A stretch of DNA of 64,000 nucleotides from Maricaulis maris (GCF_003634045.1 NZ_RBIM01000002.1:124001-188000); one strand, 5' to 3'; counted from the first letter of the stretch, positions 8,919 through 17,613 are shown. The notes: a model not told the origin generated them from the sequence alone. Numbers and translations are program-made.

Positions 8919-9697
8919 GGACCCGGGACCCGGTCAAACAGGCGGAAGAAATTCTCGGTCGTGCGTCGCTCGCACTCTGCTTCGCTCCAACCTTTCACCG
9001 CCGCCAGGCCGCGCGCCACATCCGGCAGGAAAGCCGGCTCACAGCGGCGTCCACGGTGCGGCATGGGCGCCAGATACGGGCAATCGGTCTCGACAATGAC
9101 CCGGTCGTCGGCAACCTCGTCGCGGAACACCACGCGGACCTCGTCGGCCTTTTTGAAGGTAATGATTCCGGAGGCGGCGAAATAGGCACCCAACTTCGAC
9201 GCCCGTCGGGCCAGTTCGGCGCCGCCGGTGTAACAATGCAAAAGCGGGCGAAACGCCCCCTTCCCCATTTCCGCTTCCAGCAGATCGGCCATCGCCTCAT
9301 CGGCGTCACGCGTGTGCAGGATGAGGGGCAGATCGGTTCGTCGAGCGGCTTCGATATGGGCAACAAGCGACTGAAATTGTTGGTCCTTGGGCGAGTAGCC
9401 GTAGTGAAAATCAAGGCCGGTTTCGCCAATGCCGACGACTTTGGGGTGGGCGGCAATCTCGATCAGCTCGTCCGCTGTAATGTCCGGACGATCCTTGGCG
9501 TGGTGCGGATGCGCGCCGATCGTGCACCAGATATCGTCATGCGTTTCAGCGATCGCTGAAACGGCTTCAAAATCAGCAAGCTGGCAACAGATGGTGATCA
9601 TGCGTCCCACACCGGCCGCCCGGGCTCGGTCGATGACCGCATCAAGATCCTCGGCGAATTGCTCGCCGTGCAGATTGACGTGACTGTCGATGAACAT
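8915..9697 (-). CDS. tatD: TatD family metal-dependent hydrolase
   Basis: 260 aa, the normal TatD size. Metal-site motifs are visible: GIGETGLDFHY (Glu), LILHTRDAD (His), LLHCYTGG and VETDCPYLAP (Asp). The first motif reads FIDSHVNLHG, so the usual HxH pair is HxN here. TatD enzymes are cytoplasmic 3'-5' exonucleases acting on single-stranded DNA or RNA, or D-aminoacyl-tRNA deacylases in some cases. The gene begins 2 bp after the holB stop and ends overlapping the MBL gene. In many relatives metG lies between holB and tatD; it is missing here. Confidence 0.9.
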   Translation of the reverse strand: MFIDSHVNLHGEQFAEDLDAVIDRARAAGVGRMITICCQLADFEAVSAIAETHDDIWCTIGAHPHHAKDRPDITADELIEIAAHPKVVGIGETGLDFHYGYSPKDQQFQSLVAHIEAARRTDLPLILHTRDADEAMADLLEAEMGKGAFRPLLHCYTGGAELARRASKLGAYFAASGIITFKKADEVRVVFRDEVADDRVIVETDCPYLAPMPHRGRRCEPAFLPDVARGLAAVKGWSEAECERRTTENFFRLFDRVPGP

Positions 9698-9699
9698 GT

Positions 9700-10749
9700 C
9701 TAGGCGCGGGCCTTTTCCTTGCGCGCAACATCGCGGACCTGGCCGAGCGCGCTCAAAATTGTCTGCTTGGGGTCGAGATAAAGGGCGTTGGCGTCGCGGA
9801 CAAGCGTGTTGAGGTTACGCCAGCTATCCAGCCAGTCCGTTACGTCGCGACCGGCCTCGGCCCGGTCACGCGCCTGGACGCGGATCGCATTGGCCAACAC
9901 TTCATAAAACAGGTCGCGCATCTCCTCCTGCCCTTTCAGGCTGAGGCGGTCAGCGATTTTGCGGATATCAGCGTCACTGGCTGCTGCACCGCGATCCACC
10001 AGGAGATTGACCTCGGCCGCCAGCTCGACACCGCCACCGGCAATCAGCGTCAGCGCCCGACCGGGTGCGCCGCCGGCCAGTTTCGAGGCTGCCAACGCCG
10101 ACCCGGCATTGTCGGCAGCCCCCGTCTCTTCCAGCCAGCCCGCTGTGGCTTCGACCGAAGGCGCGCGAAGCGACAAGCGACGACAGCGCGACCGGATCGT
10201 GGCAGGCAAACGTCCCGGCGTATGCGTGACCAGAAAAAGCACGCCGCGATGCGGTGGTTCCTCAAGTGTCTTGAGGAGTGCGTTGGCGGCGTTGTTGTTC
10301 ATGTCATCAGCACTATCGACAATGCAGACCCGCCAGCCGCCACCGCCCGAGCTCATTTCAAAGAAATGCGGTGCCCGGCGCGCCTCCTCGACCGTGATCT
10401 CGCCGCGCCATCGCTTGCGCTTCTCGTCCCAGGGGCGCCGCAATAACAGAAGATCCGGCGTGGCTTGCGACTCGATCAGCTTGCACACCGGGTCCTGGGC
10501 GCCGGCACCGAGCGGTCCCGCTTCCGGCATCGCGCGGGCTCCCAATACACGGCGCGCGGCGCGCCAGGCCAAGGTTGCCTTGCCGACGCCGCGCGGTCCC
10601 GTGATCATCCAGGCATGATGCAGGCGACCGCTCTGCCAGGCGTCGGCGAAGGCCTGTTCGGCGGCGTCATGGCCAAACAAGTCGTAGCGTTCGCGGGGCG
10701 GCAGGCAGCCGGGCTGGACATCGGAGCCAATATCCGGATCGGTACTCAT
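9700..10749 (-). CDS. holB: DNA polymerase III subunit delta'
   Basis: 349 aa AAA+ clamp-loader subunit. It carries ITGPRGVGKATLAWR (Walker-A like, residues about 49-63), the region VCIVDSADDMNNNAANALLKTLEEPP (sensor and Walker B equivalent; the SRC arginine finger follows as IRSRCRRL) and a helical collar domain at the C-terminus. It loads the beta clamp together with delta and tau/gamma. It overlaps the stop of tmk by 4 bp, indicating translational coupling, and tatD follows after 2 bp. Identification is by the delta' signatures plus the conserved tmk-holB neighbourhood. Confidence 0.93.
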   Translation of the reverse strand: MSTDPDIGSDVQPGCLPPRERYDLFGHDAAEQAFADAWQSGRLHHAWMITGPRGVGKATLAWRAARRVLGARAMPEAGPLGAGAQDPVCKLIESQATPDLLLLRRPWDEKRKRWRGEITVEEARRAPHFFEMSSGGGGWRVCIVDSADDMNNNAANALLKTLEEPPHRGVLFLVTHTPGRLPATIRSRCRRLSLRAPSVEATAGWLEETGAADNAGSALAASKLAGGAPGRALTLIAGGGVELAAEVNLLVDRGAAASDADIRKIADRLSLKGQEEMRDLFYEVLANAIRVQARDRAEAGRDVTDWLDSWRNLNTLVRDANALYLDPKQTILSALGQVRDVARKEKARA

Positions 10750-11381
10750 GTGGTGGCAATCAGCCGGGTGTCGATTGCGGTCATGGCTGCGTCAAGAAGC
10801 TGGTCGGGCGTGGAAGCGCCGTCCAGGACGGCGCATCGTTGCGGCGCCTCGGCGGCAATGTCGAGAAAAGCCTGACGCAGGCGCTGATGATATGCGGTGT
10901 CGAATTTTTCAAACCGGGTTGCCTTTTCGCCCCGCTCCACGGTCCGTTCCAGACCGGTCGCCGGATCGAGATCGACGACCAGGGTAAGATCGGCGTTGAA
11001 GTCTCCGAGTGCGAAATGCTGCAGCTCGGCCAGATCAGATGCCGACAATCCGCCTGCCACGCCTTGGTAGGCCCGAGTGGAATCGGCAAAACGGTCACAC
11101 AAAACCCAGGCGCCACAGGCCAGGGCCGGCTTGATGCGTCGTTCGACATGGTCAACGCGCGCCGCAAACATGAGCAGGGCTTCGGTGCGCGCCGACCAGC
11201 GTTTGACATCGCCATTGAGAAGAATGTCACGGAGGAGTTCAGCCCCCGGCGTCCCCCCCGGCTCGCGGGTCACCACGACGTCAATCCTGCGCTTGGCCAG
11301 TTTTTCGGCCAGCCTGCGGATCAGTGTGGTCTTGCCAACGCCCTCGCCGCCTTCCAGCGTGATGAATTTCCCCGCCGCCAC
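10746..11381 (-). CDS. tmk: Thymidylate kinase
   Basis: 211 aa, standard TMP kinase length. P-loop EGGEGVGKTT at residues 9-18, the DR motif CDRFADSTRAYQG at about 95-107, and a LID region with ERTVERG. It phosphorylates dTMP to dTDP for DNA synthesis. It lies 3 bp downstream of the dac gene and overlaps holB by 4 bp. ATG start. Confidence 0.97.
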   Translation of the reverse strand: MAAGKFITLEGGEGVGKTTLIRRLAEKLAKRRIDVVVTREPGGTPGAELLRDILLNGDVKRWSARTEALLMFAARVDHVERRIKPALACGAWVLCDRFADSTRAYQGVAGGLSASDLAELQHFALGDFNADLTLVVDLDPATGLERTVERGEKATRFEKFDTAYHQRLRQAFLDIAAEAPQRCAVLDGASTPDQLLDAAMTAIDTRLIATT

Positions 11382-11384
11382 GTC

Positions 11385-12530
11385 TCAGCCTCGCAACATG
11401 TGCGCAAGGGCAGCACCAATCCGGCCCATCAGGCCTTTCTGGGCGACGCTTTCTGCGGCAACGAGATCGTATTCGCGCGGCGGATAATCCGGGGCTTCAA
11501 CGATCAGCGTGCCGACGACATCGCCTTCATTGACCGGGGCAACAAGCGGGCCGTCATAACTGACCGTGACACTCAGATCGCGCCGGGCGCGGCGATGCAG
11601 CCCGGCCGTGATGTCAGCATTGACCCGCAACGCAACGCGTTCCGTTTCGCCCATGAAAACCTCGGCTTGGTGATCAACCACATCACCGGCTTCGAACAGG
11701 CGATAGAGGCCGTAATCCGACAGCGCTGCCCGCATCATGCGCTCGGCTTCGGTGGCGCGGGCGGCGTTCGACGTCATGCCATTGAAAACGATGATGCGGC
11801 GCTCGCCATCACGCTCGGCCGAGCCGACAAGCCCGTAGCCGCTTTCCTCGGTATGGCCGGTCTTCAGCCCGTCGGCACCGGAAAACACGCCCAGGAGCGG
11901 ATTACGGTTATACTGGCGGATGCCGTTATACGTGAATTCACGCTCGGCCCAGAGACCGTAATAGTCCGGATGATCCTCGATCAGGATCCGGGCCAGACGG
12001 GCCAGGTCGAGGGCGCTGATGCGGTGATCGGGGTCAGGCCAGCCGGTCGCGTTGGCGAAGCTGGCGCTGGTCAGGCCAAGCTCATGGGCCCGATCGGTCA
12101 TCATGTCGGCAAAACCCCGCTCGCTGCCACCGATCGCTTCGGCAAGCACGATACAGGCATCATTGCCGGACTGGATGATCACGCCGCGCAGAAGGTCCTC
12201 GACGCGGGCCCGTGAATTGACCTCGAGAAACATGGTGGAGGAACCGGACGCCGCACCGCCGGTCCGCCAGGCATGTTCAGAGACCGGGAGCTCGTCATCC
12301 AGTGACAATGAGCCGGCTTCAAGAGCCTCGATAACCATCAGGACGGTCATCATCTTGCTCATCGAGGCGGGCGGCATCGCCTCCTCGCCATTGCGCGAGA
12401 ACAGGACTTCACCGGTCTCGGCGTCAAGAATGACGGCGTGGCTGGCATCGGTCTGATACGTGGCCTGTGCCGCAAGCGGCGCGGTGATCACGAGCGAAAG
12501 AAGGAAGGCAAATGCTGATAAGACGCGCAC
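11385..12530 (-). CDS. D-alanyl-D-alanine carboxypeptidase (S11 family, DacF/DacA-like)
   Basis: 381 aa with an N-terminal signal peptide (VLSAFAFLLSLVITAPLAAQA). The penicillin-binding triad is complete: SMSK (nucleophile serine in PPASMSKMM), SGN (IQSGNDAC) and KTG (GLKTGHTEESGY). The C-terminal beta domain (about residues 270-350) is the PBP5-type associated domain, ending with a possible amphipathic anchor (AQKGLMGRIGAALAHMLRG). It trims the terminal D-Ala from peptidoglycan pentapeptides in the periplasm. It follows rlpA by 124 bp and precedes tmk by 3 bp, as in many alphaproteobacteria. Confidence 0.93.
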   Translation of the reverse strand: MRVLSAFAFLLSLVITAPLAAQATYQTDASHAVILDAETGEVLFSRNGEEAMPPASMSKMMTVLMVIEALEAGSLSLDDELPVSEHAWRTGGAASGSSTMFLEVNSRARVEDLLRGVIIQSGNDACIVLAEAIGGSERGFADMMTDRAHELGLTSASFANATGWPDPDHRISALDLARLARILIEDHPDYYGLWAEREFTYNGIRQYNRNPLLGVFSGADGLKTGHTEESGYGLVGSAERDGERRIIVFNGMTSNAARATEAERMMRAALSDYGLYRLFEAGDVVDHQAEVFMGETERVALRVNADITAGLHRRARRDLSVTVSYDGPLVAPVNEGDVVGTLIVEAPDYPPREYDLVAAESVAQKGLMGRIGAALAHMLRG

Positions 12531-12654
12531 GTCGATACGCTCCCTGGCCGGAATCGGAACTGCTTCGAGGCGAGATGAGCATTGAAGCGCGGCAAGACGA
12601 TGGCGTCCAGCGCCGCGGTCACGAAGACGGCAGTGGCCGGGACAACATCCCCGG

Positions 12655-13605
12655 TCAGTTCATCGCGACAATGCGTGTTTCATAGACGCCCCAATCGGCC
12701 AGCGAGCCGCGCGCAGCCTGGGCTGCGGAGCGATCGGCCCAGCGTCCGAAGAAGACCCGCCAGACCTGTCCGCGACCGGAATTGCCGGCTTCTACCCAGA
12801 CCTCACCGGCACCATCCAGGCGCCGGGCGAAGGATTGGGCATTGTCGGGATCGGAAAAAGCACCCAGCTGCAGTGAAAACTGGCCGGCCCCTGCACTGGC
12901 CGGCTGCCAGGCCGGGCTTGGCTCCATCGTGACCGGTTCAACTGTCGCAACTTGTGTCGTGACAGGCATTTGGGTCGGCACTTGTGCCGGTGCCGGTTCG
13001 GCATTGGCATGATAGACCCGGTTCGGCGGTGCACCGTCTTCGTGGGCCGGGCCGAGATATCTCACGCGGACATGCGCCAGCCCCGTACCGATATAGTCGA
13101 GCTCCGTGGCTGCCGCACGGCTGAGATCGATCAGGCGATTGTCCACAAATGGGCCGCGGTCGTTGAGCCGCACGATCACCGAACGGCCGTTCTCCAGGTT
13201 TGTGACCTCGACGATGGAGGGAATCGGCAGGGTCGTGTGCGCCGCTGTCATGGCGTGCTGGTCGAAGACTTCGCCATTGGCGGTCGGGCGACCATGGAAA
13301 TTCGGGCCATACCAGGATGCGATACCGGTCTGGTCGTAGCGGTCGTCCCGCCGCGGCTGGTAAGTCCGCCCGGCAACGGTGTAGGCGCGCCCGACTTTTT
13401 GATGGTCACTCGATGCGGCGATCAGGCCGTTGGTACTGACCGGGGCTGTGGAGCGTGTCGACGTGCTGGTCGCCGGCTGCCACGGCCCCGAACCACCGGC
13501 GGTCGAACCGCCACTGGAATAATGACGCAGATTGTCCGGTGTCGATGAGCAGGCCGCCACCAGGCTCAAGGCCAGGCCCGCCAGAAAAAGCCGCCAGTTC
13601 TGCAC
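12655..13605 (-). CDS. rlpA: RlpA-type septal ring lipoprotein with DPBB and SPOR domains
   Basis: 316 aa. A lipoprotein signal peptide ends in LVAACSS (lipobox cysteine near residue 19). The double-psi beta-barrel is clear at about 95-185: [19 protein letters not shown], then [20 protein letters not shown] low-complexity P/T/V-rich linker leads to a C-terminal SPOR domain ([32 protein letters not shown]). RlpA proteins bind denuded glycan strands at the septum; some are lytic transglycosylases acting on them. First gene of the minus-strand dac-tmk-holB-tatD run and divergent from tRNA-Ser. Confidence 0.92.
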   Translation of the reverse strand: MQNWRLFLAGLALSLVAACSSTPDNLRHYSSGGSTAGGSGPWQPATSTSTRSTAPVSTNGLIAASSDHQKVGRAYTVAGRTYQPRRDDRYDQTGIASWYGPNFHGRPTANGEVFDQHAMTAAHTTLPIPSIVEVTNLENGRSVIVRLNDRGPFVDNRLIDLSRAAATELDYIGTGLAHVRVRYLGPAHEDGAPPNRVYHANAEPAPAQVPTQMPVTTQVATVEPVTMEPSPAWQPASAGAGQFSLQLGAFSDPDNAQSFARRLDGAGEVWVEAGNSGRGQVWRVFFGRWADRSAAQAARGSLADWGVYETRIVAMN

Positions 13606-13728
13606 GCCGCGATCACTCCGCTTTGGAATTTCGGTCCAGTCACCTGTTTAGCGCAGAATGGTGAAAGGAGCGTAAGCTGCATCTGGAGAGTTGCGCACCA
13701 TGCGCCAAGCCGTCTAATTGAAGCGACC

Positions 13729-13816
13729 GGAGGGGTGGCAGAGTGGTCGATTGCGGCGGTCTTGAAAACCGTTGAACCGCGAGGTTCCGGGGGTTCGAAT
13801 CCCTCCCCCTCCGCCA
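13729..13816 (+). tRNA. tRNA-Ser (UGA anticodon)
   Basis: 88 nt with a long variable arm. The acceptor pairs GGAGGGG with CCCCTCC, the T arm is GGGGGTTCGAATCCC, and CCA is encoded at 13814-13816. The anticodon TGA is at 13763-13765 within the loop CTTGAAA. Type-II tRNA structure fits serine. Confidence 0.97.
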
Positions 13817-13913
13817 TTCGCTTGGTAACTGGCCCCGGCGTCGCGATAAAAGTGGCATTGCCGCCCCAAGCGTCATCAGGCATTCTGCTCATCTCATATC
13901 AGCAGAGGTCGCC

Positions 13914-14042
13914 ATGAAGAGAATCGTCACTTTTGCCGCCGTCGCGCTTTTTGCGGTCAGCCTCGCCGGGTGCAATACGATCCGCGGGGCCGGACAGGAT
14001 ATAGAGCGCGCCGGCGAGGCCGTTCAGGACTCGACCAACTAG
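13914..14042 (+). CDS. Entericidin A/B-like small lipoprotein
   Basis: 42 aa, too short for most gene callers. It begins MKRIVTFAAVALFAVSLAGC, a lipoprotein signal with lipobox SLAGC (cysteine 20), followed by NTIRGAGQDIERAGEAVQ, which matches the entericidin pattern C-N-T-x-x-G-x-G-x-D-I. Entericidins are membrane lipoproteins linked to stationary-phase or cell-envelope stress; a toxin-antidote role was proposed in Escherichia coli. A good ribosome binding site (AGAGGT) sits 6 bp upstream, and a strong GC hairpin follows the stop. It stands alone between tRNA-Ser and the convergent ATP-grasp gene. Confidence 0.88.
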   Translation: MKRIVTFAAVALFAVSLAGCNTIRGAGQDIERAGEAVQDSTN

Positions 14043-14058
14043 GAAAACACGACCGGAG

Positions 14059-14095
14059 CTGTTTGGGCGGCGGCGCCAAGTGCCGCCGCCAACAG
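14059..14095. terminator. GC-rich hairpin between convergent genes
   Basis: GGCGGCGGC (14066-14074) pairs with GCCGCCGCC (14082-14090) around a 7-nt loop, and outer bases CTGTT/AACAG extend the stem past a small bulge. It lies 17 bp after the entericidin-like gene and right at the 3' end of the minus-strand ATP-grasp gene, so it probably stops transcription from both sides, although no long T-run is present. Confidence 0.7.
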
Positions 14096-14096
14096 T

Positions 14097-15584
14097 TCAG
14101 GACTTGCCGACGAGCAAGGTAGCAGGCGTTCCGATGCGGGCTTCGAGGCGTCGGGCGAACCAGCCGATGATGGCTTCCCAAAGCTTGTCTTTGAGCACGG
14201 CGCCTTCGACATCGCTCTCCAGGTTCGGGTTGTCATTGATCTCAATGACATAGACGCCGTCCGGCGTTTCCTTGAGGTCGATGCCGTAAAGGCCTCGGCC
14301 GATCAATTTGGCGGCGGCCAGGGCCGTTTCGATGACGGCCGGCGGCGCGTCGGCGACATCAAAACTCGCAAACCCGCCCTCCAGCGATTTGCCGCCCTCG
14401 ACATGTTTGATGATCTGCCAGTGGCCCTTGGCCATTTTGTATTGGCAGGCAAACAGCGCCTCCCCGTCCAGCACGCCAACCCGCCAGTCAAAACTGGTGG
14501 GCAGGTATTCCTGGGCGATGATCAGCGCAGTGTCCTCAAATAATTGCTTGGCCCGCACCCGCAGATCGGCCTCGGTCGAGACCTTGTGGACGGAGCGCGA
14601 GAACGAGCCGTCCGGCGCCTTGAGCACGACCGGCGTTCCCAAACGGTCCATCAACCCGTCCAGCGACTGGTTCTCATCGATCACTTCGGTGCGCGGCGCC
14701 GGCACGCCGCCCAGTTCCAGCAATTCCTTCAGGAAGACCTTGTTGGTGCAGCGGATCATCGACGTGGTGTCGTCAATCACCGGCATGCCCTCCTGCTCGG
14801 CCCGGCGGGCGAAGCGATAGGTGACATTGTCGATGGCTGTCGTCATGCGGATGAAGAGCGCGTCGTATTCGGCGAGGCTGGCCAGATCGTTGGGGCCGAT
14901 CGGAGCAACTTCGACGCCCATGCGGGCCGCCACGGTCGCCAGCCGCTTCAACGATGCGGGCCTGGACGGCGGCATGTCTTCGGACGGGTCGGTCAGCACG
15001 GCAAGCGACCAGCGTGCCGGCGCCTTCTCCTTGCGGTCCGACCAGCCACGCTGGGTGTGGCGTGCCAGGGCATCGAGAAAGAAGGCGCGCGCCTCGCCCT
15101 TGAGCGCATTGGGCGCCAACGACCGGATCCGTTCGATCGCCTGTCCCGATTTGGTGAGCGTGACTTCCAGTACCGGCACCCGGAACCAGTCGAACAACAG
15201 TTTGCCGAAACGTCCAAGACCGGGCTGATCCACGCGCCCGAAGGCAATGGTCAGGGCGGATGGCAAAGACGCCGCGTCGGCGCGCTCACGGAGCAAGGCT
15301 GCGTTCAATTCCGGCAGGGCCTGGGCGTAGAGTGTCTTGCGCGACAGCTCGACCATGGTCTGGGCTGTCGGCGCAATCCGGTGACCACGGGCCTCGGCCA
15401 GCAGGGAGGCGTAATAGCCTTGCGTCTGGTAGCCGTAGGAGCGCGCCAGATTGAGAATATTGGGTCGCCGTTGGGTAAAAAGCCCCGGATTGGCGAGATA
15501 GTCGCGGACTCGCAGGACTTTGTGCGGGGTCTCGTGTTGGGCGAGATCATTCGGAAATTCGACAAGGATGAGCCAGTCGCTCAC
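14097..15584 (-). CDS. RimK-like ATP-grasp ligase with RLAN N-terminal domain
   Basis: 495 aa. The N-terminal part (residues 1-190, starting SDWLILVEFPNDL) matches the RLAN domain found before certain RimK-like ligases. The C-terminal ATP-grasp (about 270-475) carries LKAPDGSFSRSVHKV, AQEYLPTSFDWRVGVLDG and the metal site YVIEINDNPNLESD. Enzymes of this type join a carboxylate to an amine using ATP, for example adding amino acids to a protein or building small peptides; the substrate here is unknown. The start is GTG at 15584, overlapping the upstream GNAT stop by 4 bp. It is the last gene of a coupled operon with a GNAT and a GNAT-nitrilase fusion, a linkage known from comparative studies of amidoligases. 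Confidence 0.88.
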   Translation of the reverse strand: MSDWLILVEFPNDLAQHETPHKVLRVRDYLANPGLFTQRRPNILNLARSYGYQTQGYYASLLAEARGHRIAPTAQTMVELSRKTLYAQALPELNAALLRERADAASLPSALTIAFGRVDQPGLGRFGKLLFDWFRVPVLEVTLTKSGQAIERIRSLAPNALKGEARAFFLDALARHTQRGWSDRKEKAPARWSLAVLTDPSEDMPPSRPASLKRLATVAARMGVEVAPIGPNDLASLAEYDALFIRMTTAIDNVTYRFARRAEQEGMPVIDDTTSMIRCTNKVFLKELLELGGVPAPRTEVIDENQSLDGLMDRLGTPVVLKAPDGSFSRSVHKVSTEADLRVRAKQLFEDTALIIAQEYLPTSFDWRVGVLDGEALFACQYKMAKGHWQIIKHVEGGKSLEGGFASFDVADAPPAVIETALAAAKLIGRGLYGIDLKETPDGVYVIEINDNPNLESDVEGAVLKDKLWEAIIGWFARRLEARIGTPATLLVGKS

Positions 15585-16069
15585 GAGGGGTCATGCTCCG
15601 CTGGAAAGGTTGTGGAACCGGTCCCGACGGGGCGCTCCAGAACCAAGGCTGTTTCGCCGTCCTCGTAATAGGCAATTCGCTTGTCATGCAAGCGAAAACC
15701 GAGGCGCTCATACAATTTGACCGCGGCCTTGTTCGAGGGCCGGACTTCAAGCCGTACACGGTCGCAATTCTCGGCCGCAGCGCAGGCAATGGCGGCTTGC
15801 AAAAGCGCGTCCGCAATGCCCTGGCGTCGCGACACCGGATCAACGGCCAGCGAATAGATGCGGGCCACCGTACTGCCTGTGCGCAGGCTGAGGGCGAGAT
15901 AACCGCCCTGCCCGGTTTCGGCATCCGCAAGGAAGAAGCGCGTGCGACCACCGGTCAGCATGCGCCGGAGGTTGCGGCGCGCAAAACGATCCGCGGTGAA
16001 GCTGGCCGCCTCGATTGCGTCGATGCGATCAATGTCATCCCGCACCGCCAGGCGCACCGGGGTCGTCAT
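15581..16069 (-). CDS. GNAT family N-acetyltransferase (RimI-like)
   Basis: 162 aa when started at the ATG at 16069, which overlaps the TGA of the upstream gene by one base; the reading frame is open further upstream, but that extension is an arginine-rich shadow of the fused gene. GNAT motifs are clear: IYSLAVDPVSRRQGIADALL (acetyl-CoA pyrophosphate loop, RRQGIA) and VRLEVRPSNKAAVKLYERLGF. The protein resembles ribosomal-protein or peptide alpha-N-acetyltransferases. Its neighbours, a RimK-like ligase downstream (4-bp overlap) and a GNAT-nitrilase upstream, suggest it acetylates a product or substrate of the ligase; that is inference. Confidence 0.88.
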   Translation of the reverse strand: MTTPVRLAVRDDIDRIDAIEAASFTADRFARRNLRRMLTGGRTRFFLADAETGQGGYLALSLRTGSTVARIYSLAVDPVSRRQGIADALLQAAIACAAAENCDRVRLEVRPSNKAAVKLYERLGFRLHDKRIAYYEDGETALVLERPVGTGSTTFPAEHDPS

Positions 16070-17613
16070 CAGGCTTTCCAGTCGACCTTGTAGAGATCGA
16101 AGCGGCGATCGCGCAGATTGCGGACGGTGCCTTCCTGCCGCGCCCAATCGAGGTCGGTGAGATCGAGATCGGCGATCGCGACGGTTTCGACATTCTCGGT
16201 GCATTCGGCGGCGATGCCGTCGCGGGCAAAGCGGAAGTCGCACGGGGTGAGAATGCAGGACTGGGCGTATTGGATATCCATGTTTTCCACGCCCGGCAGA
16301 TTTCCGACATTGCCGGACATCACGACATAGCACTGGTTTTCAATCGCCCGGGCCTGGGCGCAATAGCGTACGCGCAGATAGCCTTGGCGATTGTCGGTGC
16401 AGAAGGGCACGAAAAGCAGCTTGGCGCCCGCATCGACCAGCTTGCGGGCCAGTTCCGGGAATTCGCTGTCATAGCAGATCAGCACGCCGATCGGGCCGCA
16501 ATCGGTGGGGATGGTGATGATCTCGTCACCGCCCAGGATATTCCACCAGTGACGCTCGGATGGCGTCGGGTGGATCTTCTCCTGGGCGTGGACCGAACCG
16601 TCACGCAGGAAGACATAGGCGACATTCTGGATATCGCCATCCTCGGTCCGGGTCGGGTGAGATCCACCGATGATGTTGATATTGTAGCTGATCGCCAGCT
16701 CGCGCATTTTCTCGACGAAATGCGGCGTGTACTCGGTCAGGCGTTCAATGGACTGGGCCGGGGTGAGACGGGTCTCCTCCAGCGCCAGAAGCTGCAGGGT
16801 GAAAAGCTCCGGAAACACCACGAAATCGCAGCGATAGTCCGATGTGACATCGACGAAGTATTCGATATTGCTGATGAATTCGTCGAAACTCTCGACCCGC
16901 CGCTGCTGGAATTGCACCGTCGCGACCCGAACAATGTCCTTTTGCCCCGGCGGCGCGTTGTCACTCAATTTTTGTTCAACGGCATAAGGGTTGCGCCACA
17001 CCATGTGACTGGCCCAGCCACGCGAGGCGCGGTCGCTGGGCAAATAGGCTTTCAGGACGCCGATTGGCTCAAAGCCCATGCGCGCCTGGAAGCGGATCAC
17101 CGGATCGGCGATCTCCTGGGCCATGACCGCATCGAGATAGCCCTTGGCGGTGGGGTATTGCTTGCGTTTGCGCTGCCAGTTCGGCATCCGGCCACCGAAC
17201 ACGATGCCTTCCAGCTCATAGCGCTCCGCGAGTTCCTTGCGGGCATCATACAGGCGCTGACCGATCCGCAATCGACGCCGCGCCGGATCGACACAGACCT
17301 CCATGCCATAGAGCCACTCGCCTTTCGGATTATGGCGCGAGGCATAGCCGCCACCGGTGATCGCATCCCAGGTGTGCGGTTTCAGCGCGGTCTCGCCATC
17401 AATGATGAAGCTGGCCGCATAGCCGACGATCTGGTCCTCATACTCGACGACAACCTGGCCATCGGCAAAATTGCTGATCTGGCCCTGCAGCATGCCGGCG
17501 GAATAGGCGCCCATTTCAGGATAGACCCGACCGACCAGATCAATGATCCGGGGAATATCGTCCAGCGTGGCATTACGGACATTGAGCGTCGAGCGACCGG
17601 GTTGGCTGGGCAA
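16069..17613 (-). CDS. Bifunctional GNAT acetyltransferase / carbon-nitrogen hydrolase
   Basis: 514 aa fusion. Residues about 10-210 form a GNAT-like domain (LYGMEVCVDPARRRLRIGQR is the acetyl-CoA loop region). Residues about 225-505 are a nitrilase-superfamily amidohydrolase with the full catalytic triad: E269 in VVFPELF, K346 in QEKIHPTPSE, and C380 in GVLICYDSEFPE. The hydrolase half would cleave or transfer an amide or nitrile nitrogen. This two-domain protein is a known family without an assigned reaction as far as I recall. It starts the three-gene minus-strand operon with a GNAT and a RLAN/ATP-grasp ligase, and faces msrP across a 229-bp divergent gap. Confidence 0.9.
   Translation of the reverse strand: MPSQPGRSTLNVRNATLDDIPRIIDLVGRVYPEMGAYSAGMLQGQISNFADGQVVVEYEDQIVGYAASFIIDGETALKPHTWDAITGGGYASRHNPKGEWLYGMEVCVDPARRRLRIGQRLYDARKELAERYELEGIVFGGRMPNWQRKRKQYPTAKGYLDAVMAQEIADPVIRFQARMGFEPIGVLKAYLPSDRASRGWASHMVWRNPYAVEQKLSDNAPPGQKDIVRVATVQFQQRRVESFDEFISNIEYFVDVTSDYRCDFVVFPELFTLQLLALEETRLTPAQSIERLTEYTPHFVEKMRELAISYNINIIGGSHPTRTEDGDIQNVAYVFLRDGSVHAQEKIHPTPSERHWWNILGGDEIITIPTDCGPIGVLICYDSEFPELARKLVDAGAKLLFVPFCTDNRQGYLRVRYCAQARAIENQCYVVMSGNVGNLPGVENMDIQYAQSCILTPCDFRFARDGIAAECTENVETVAIADLDLTDLDWARQEGTVRNLRDRRFDLYKVDWKA

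Noticed and set aside
10839-12215. 458-codon open frame across tmk and the DD-carboxypeptidase gene
   Set aside because: Both minus-strand genes have complete active-site motifs; this frame crosses their boundary and is a shadow.
15581-16333. Longer version of the RimI-like GNAT gene
   Set aside because: The added 88 residues are arginine-rich shadow sequence of the overlapping fused gene; the TGATG overlap at 16069 marks the real start.
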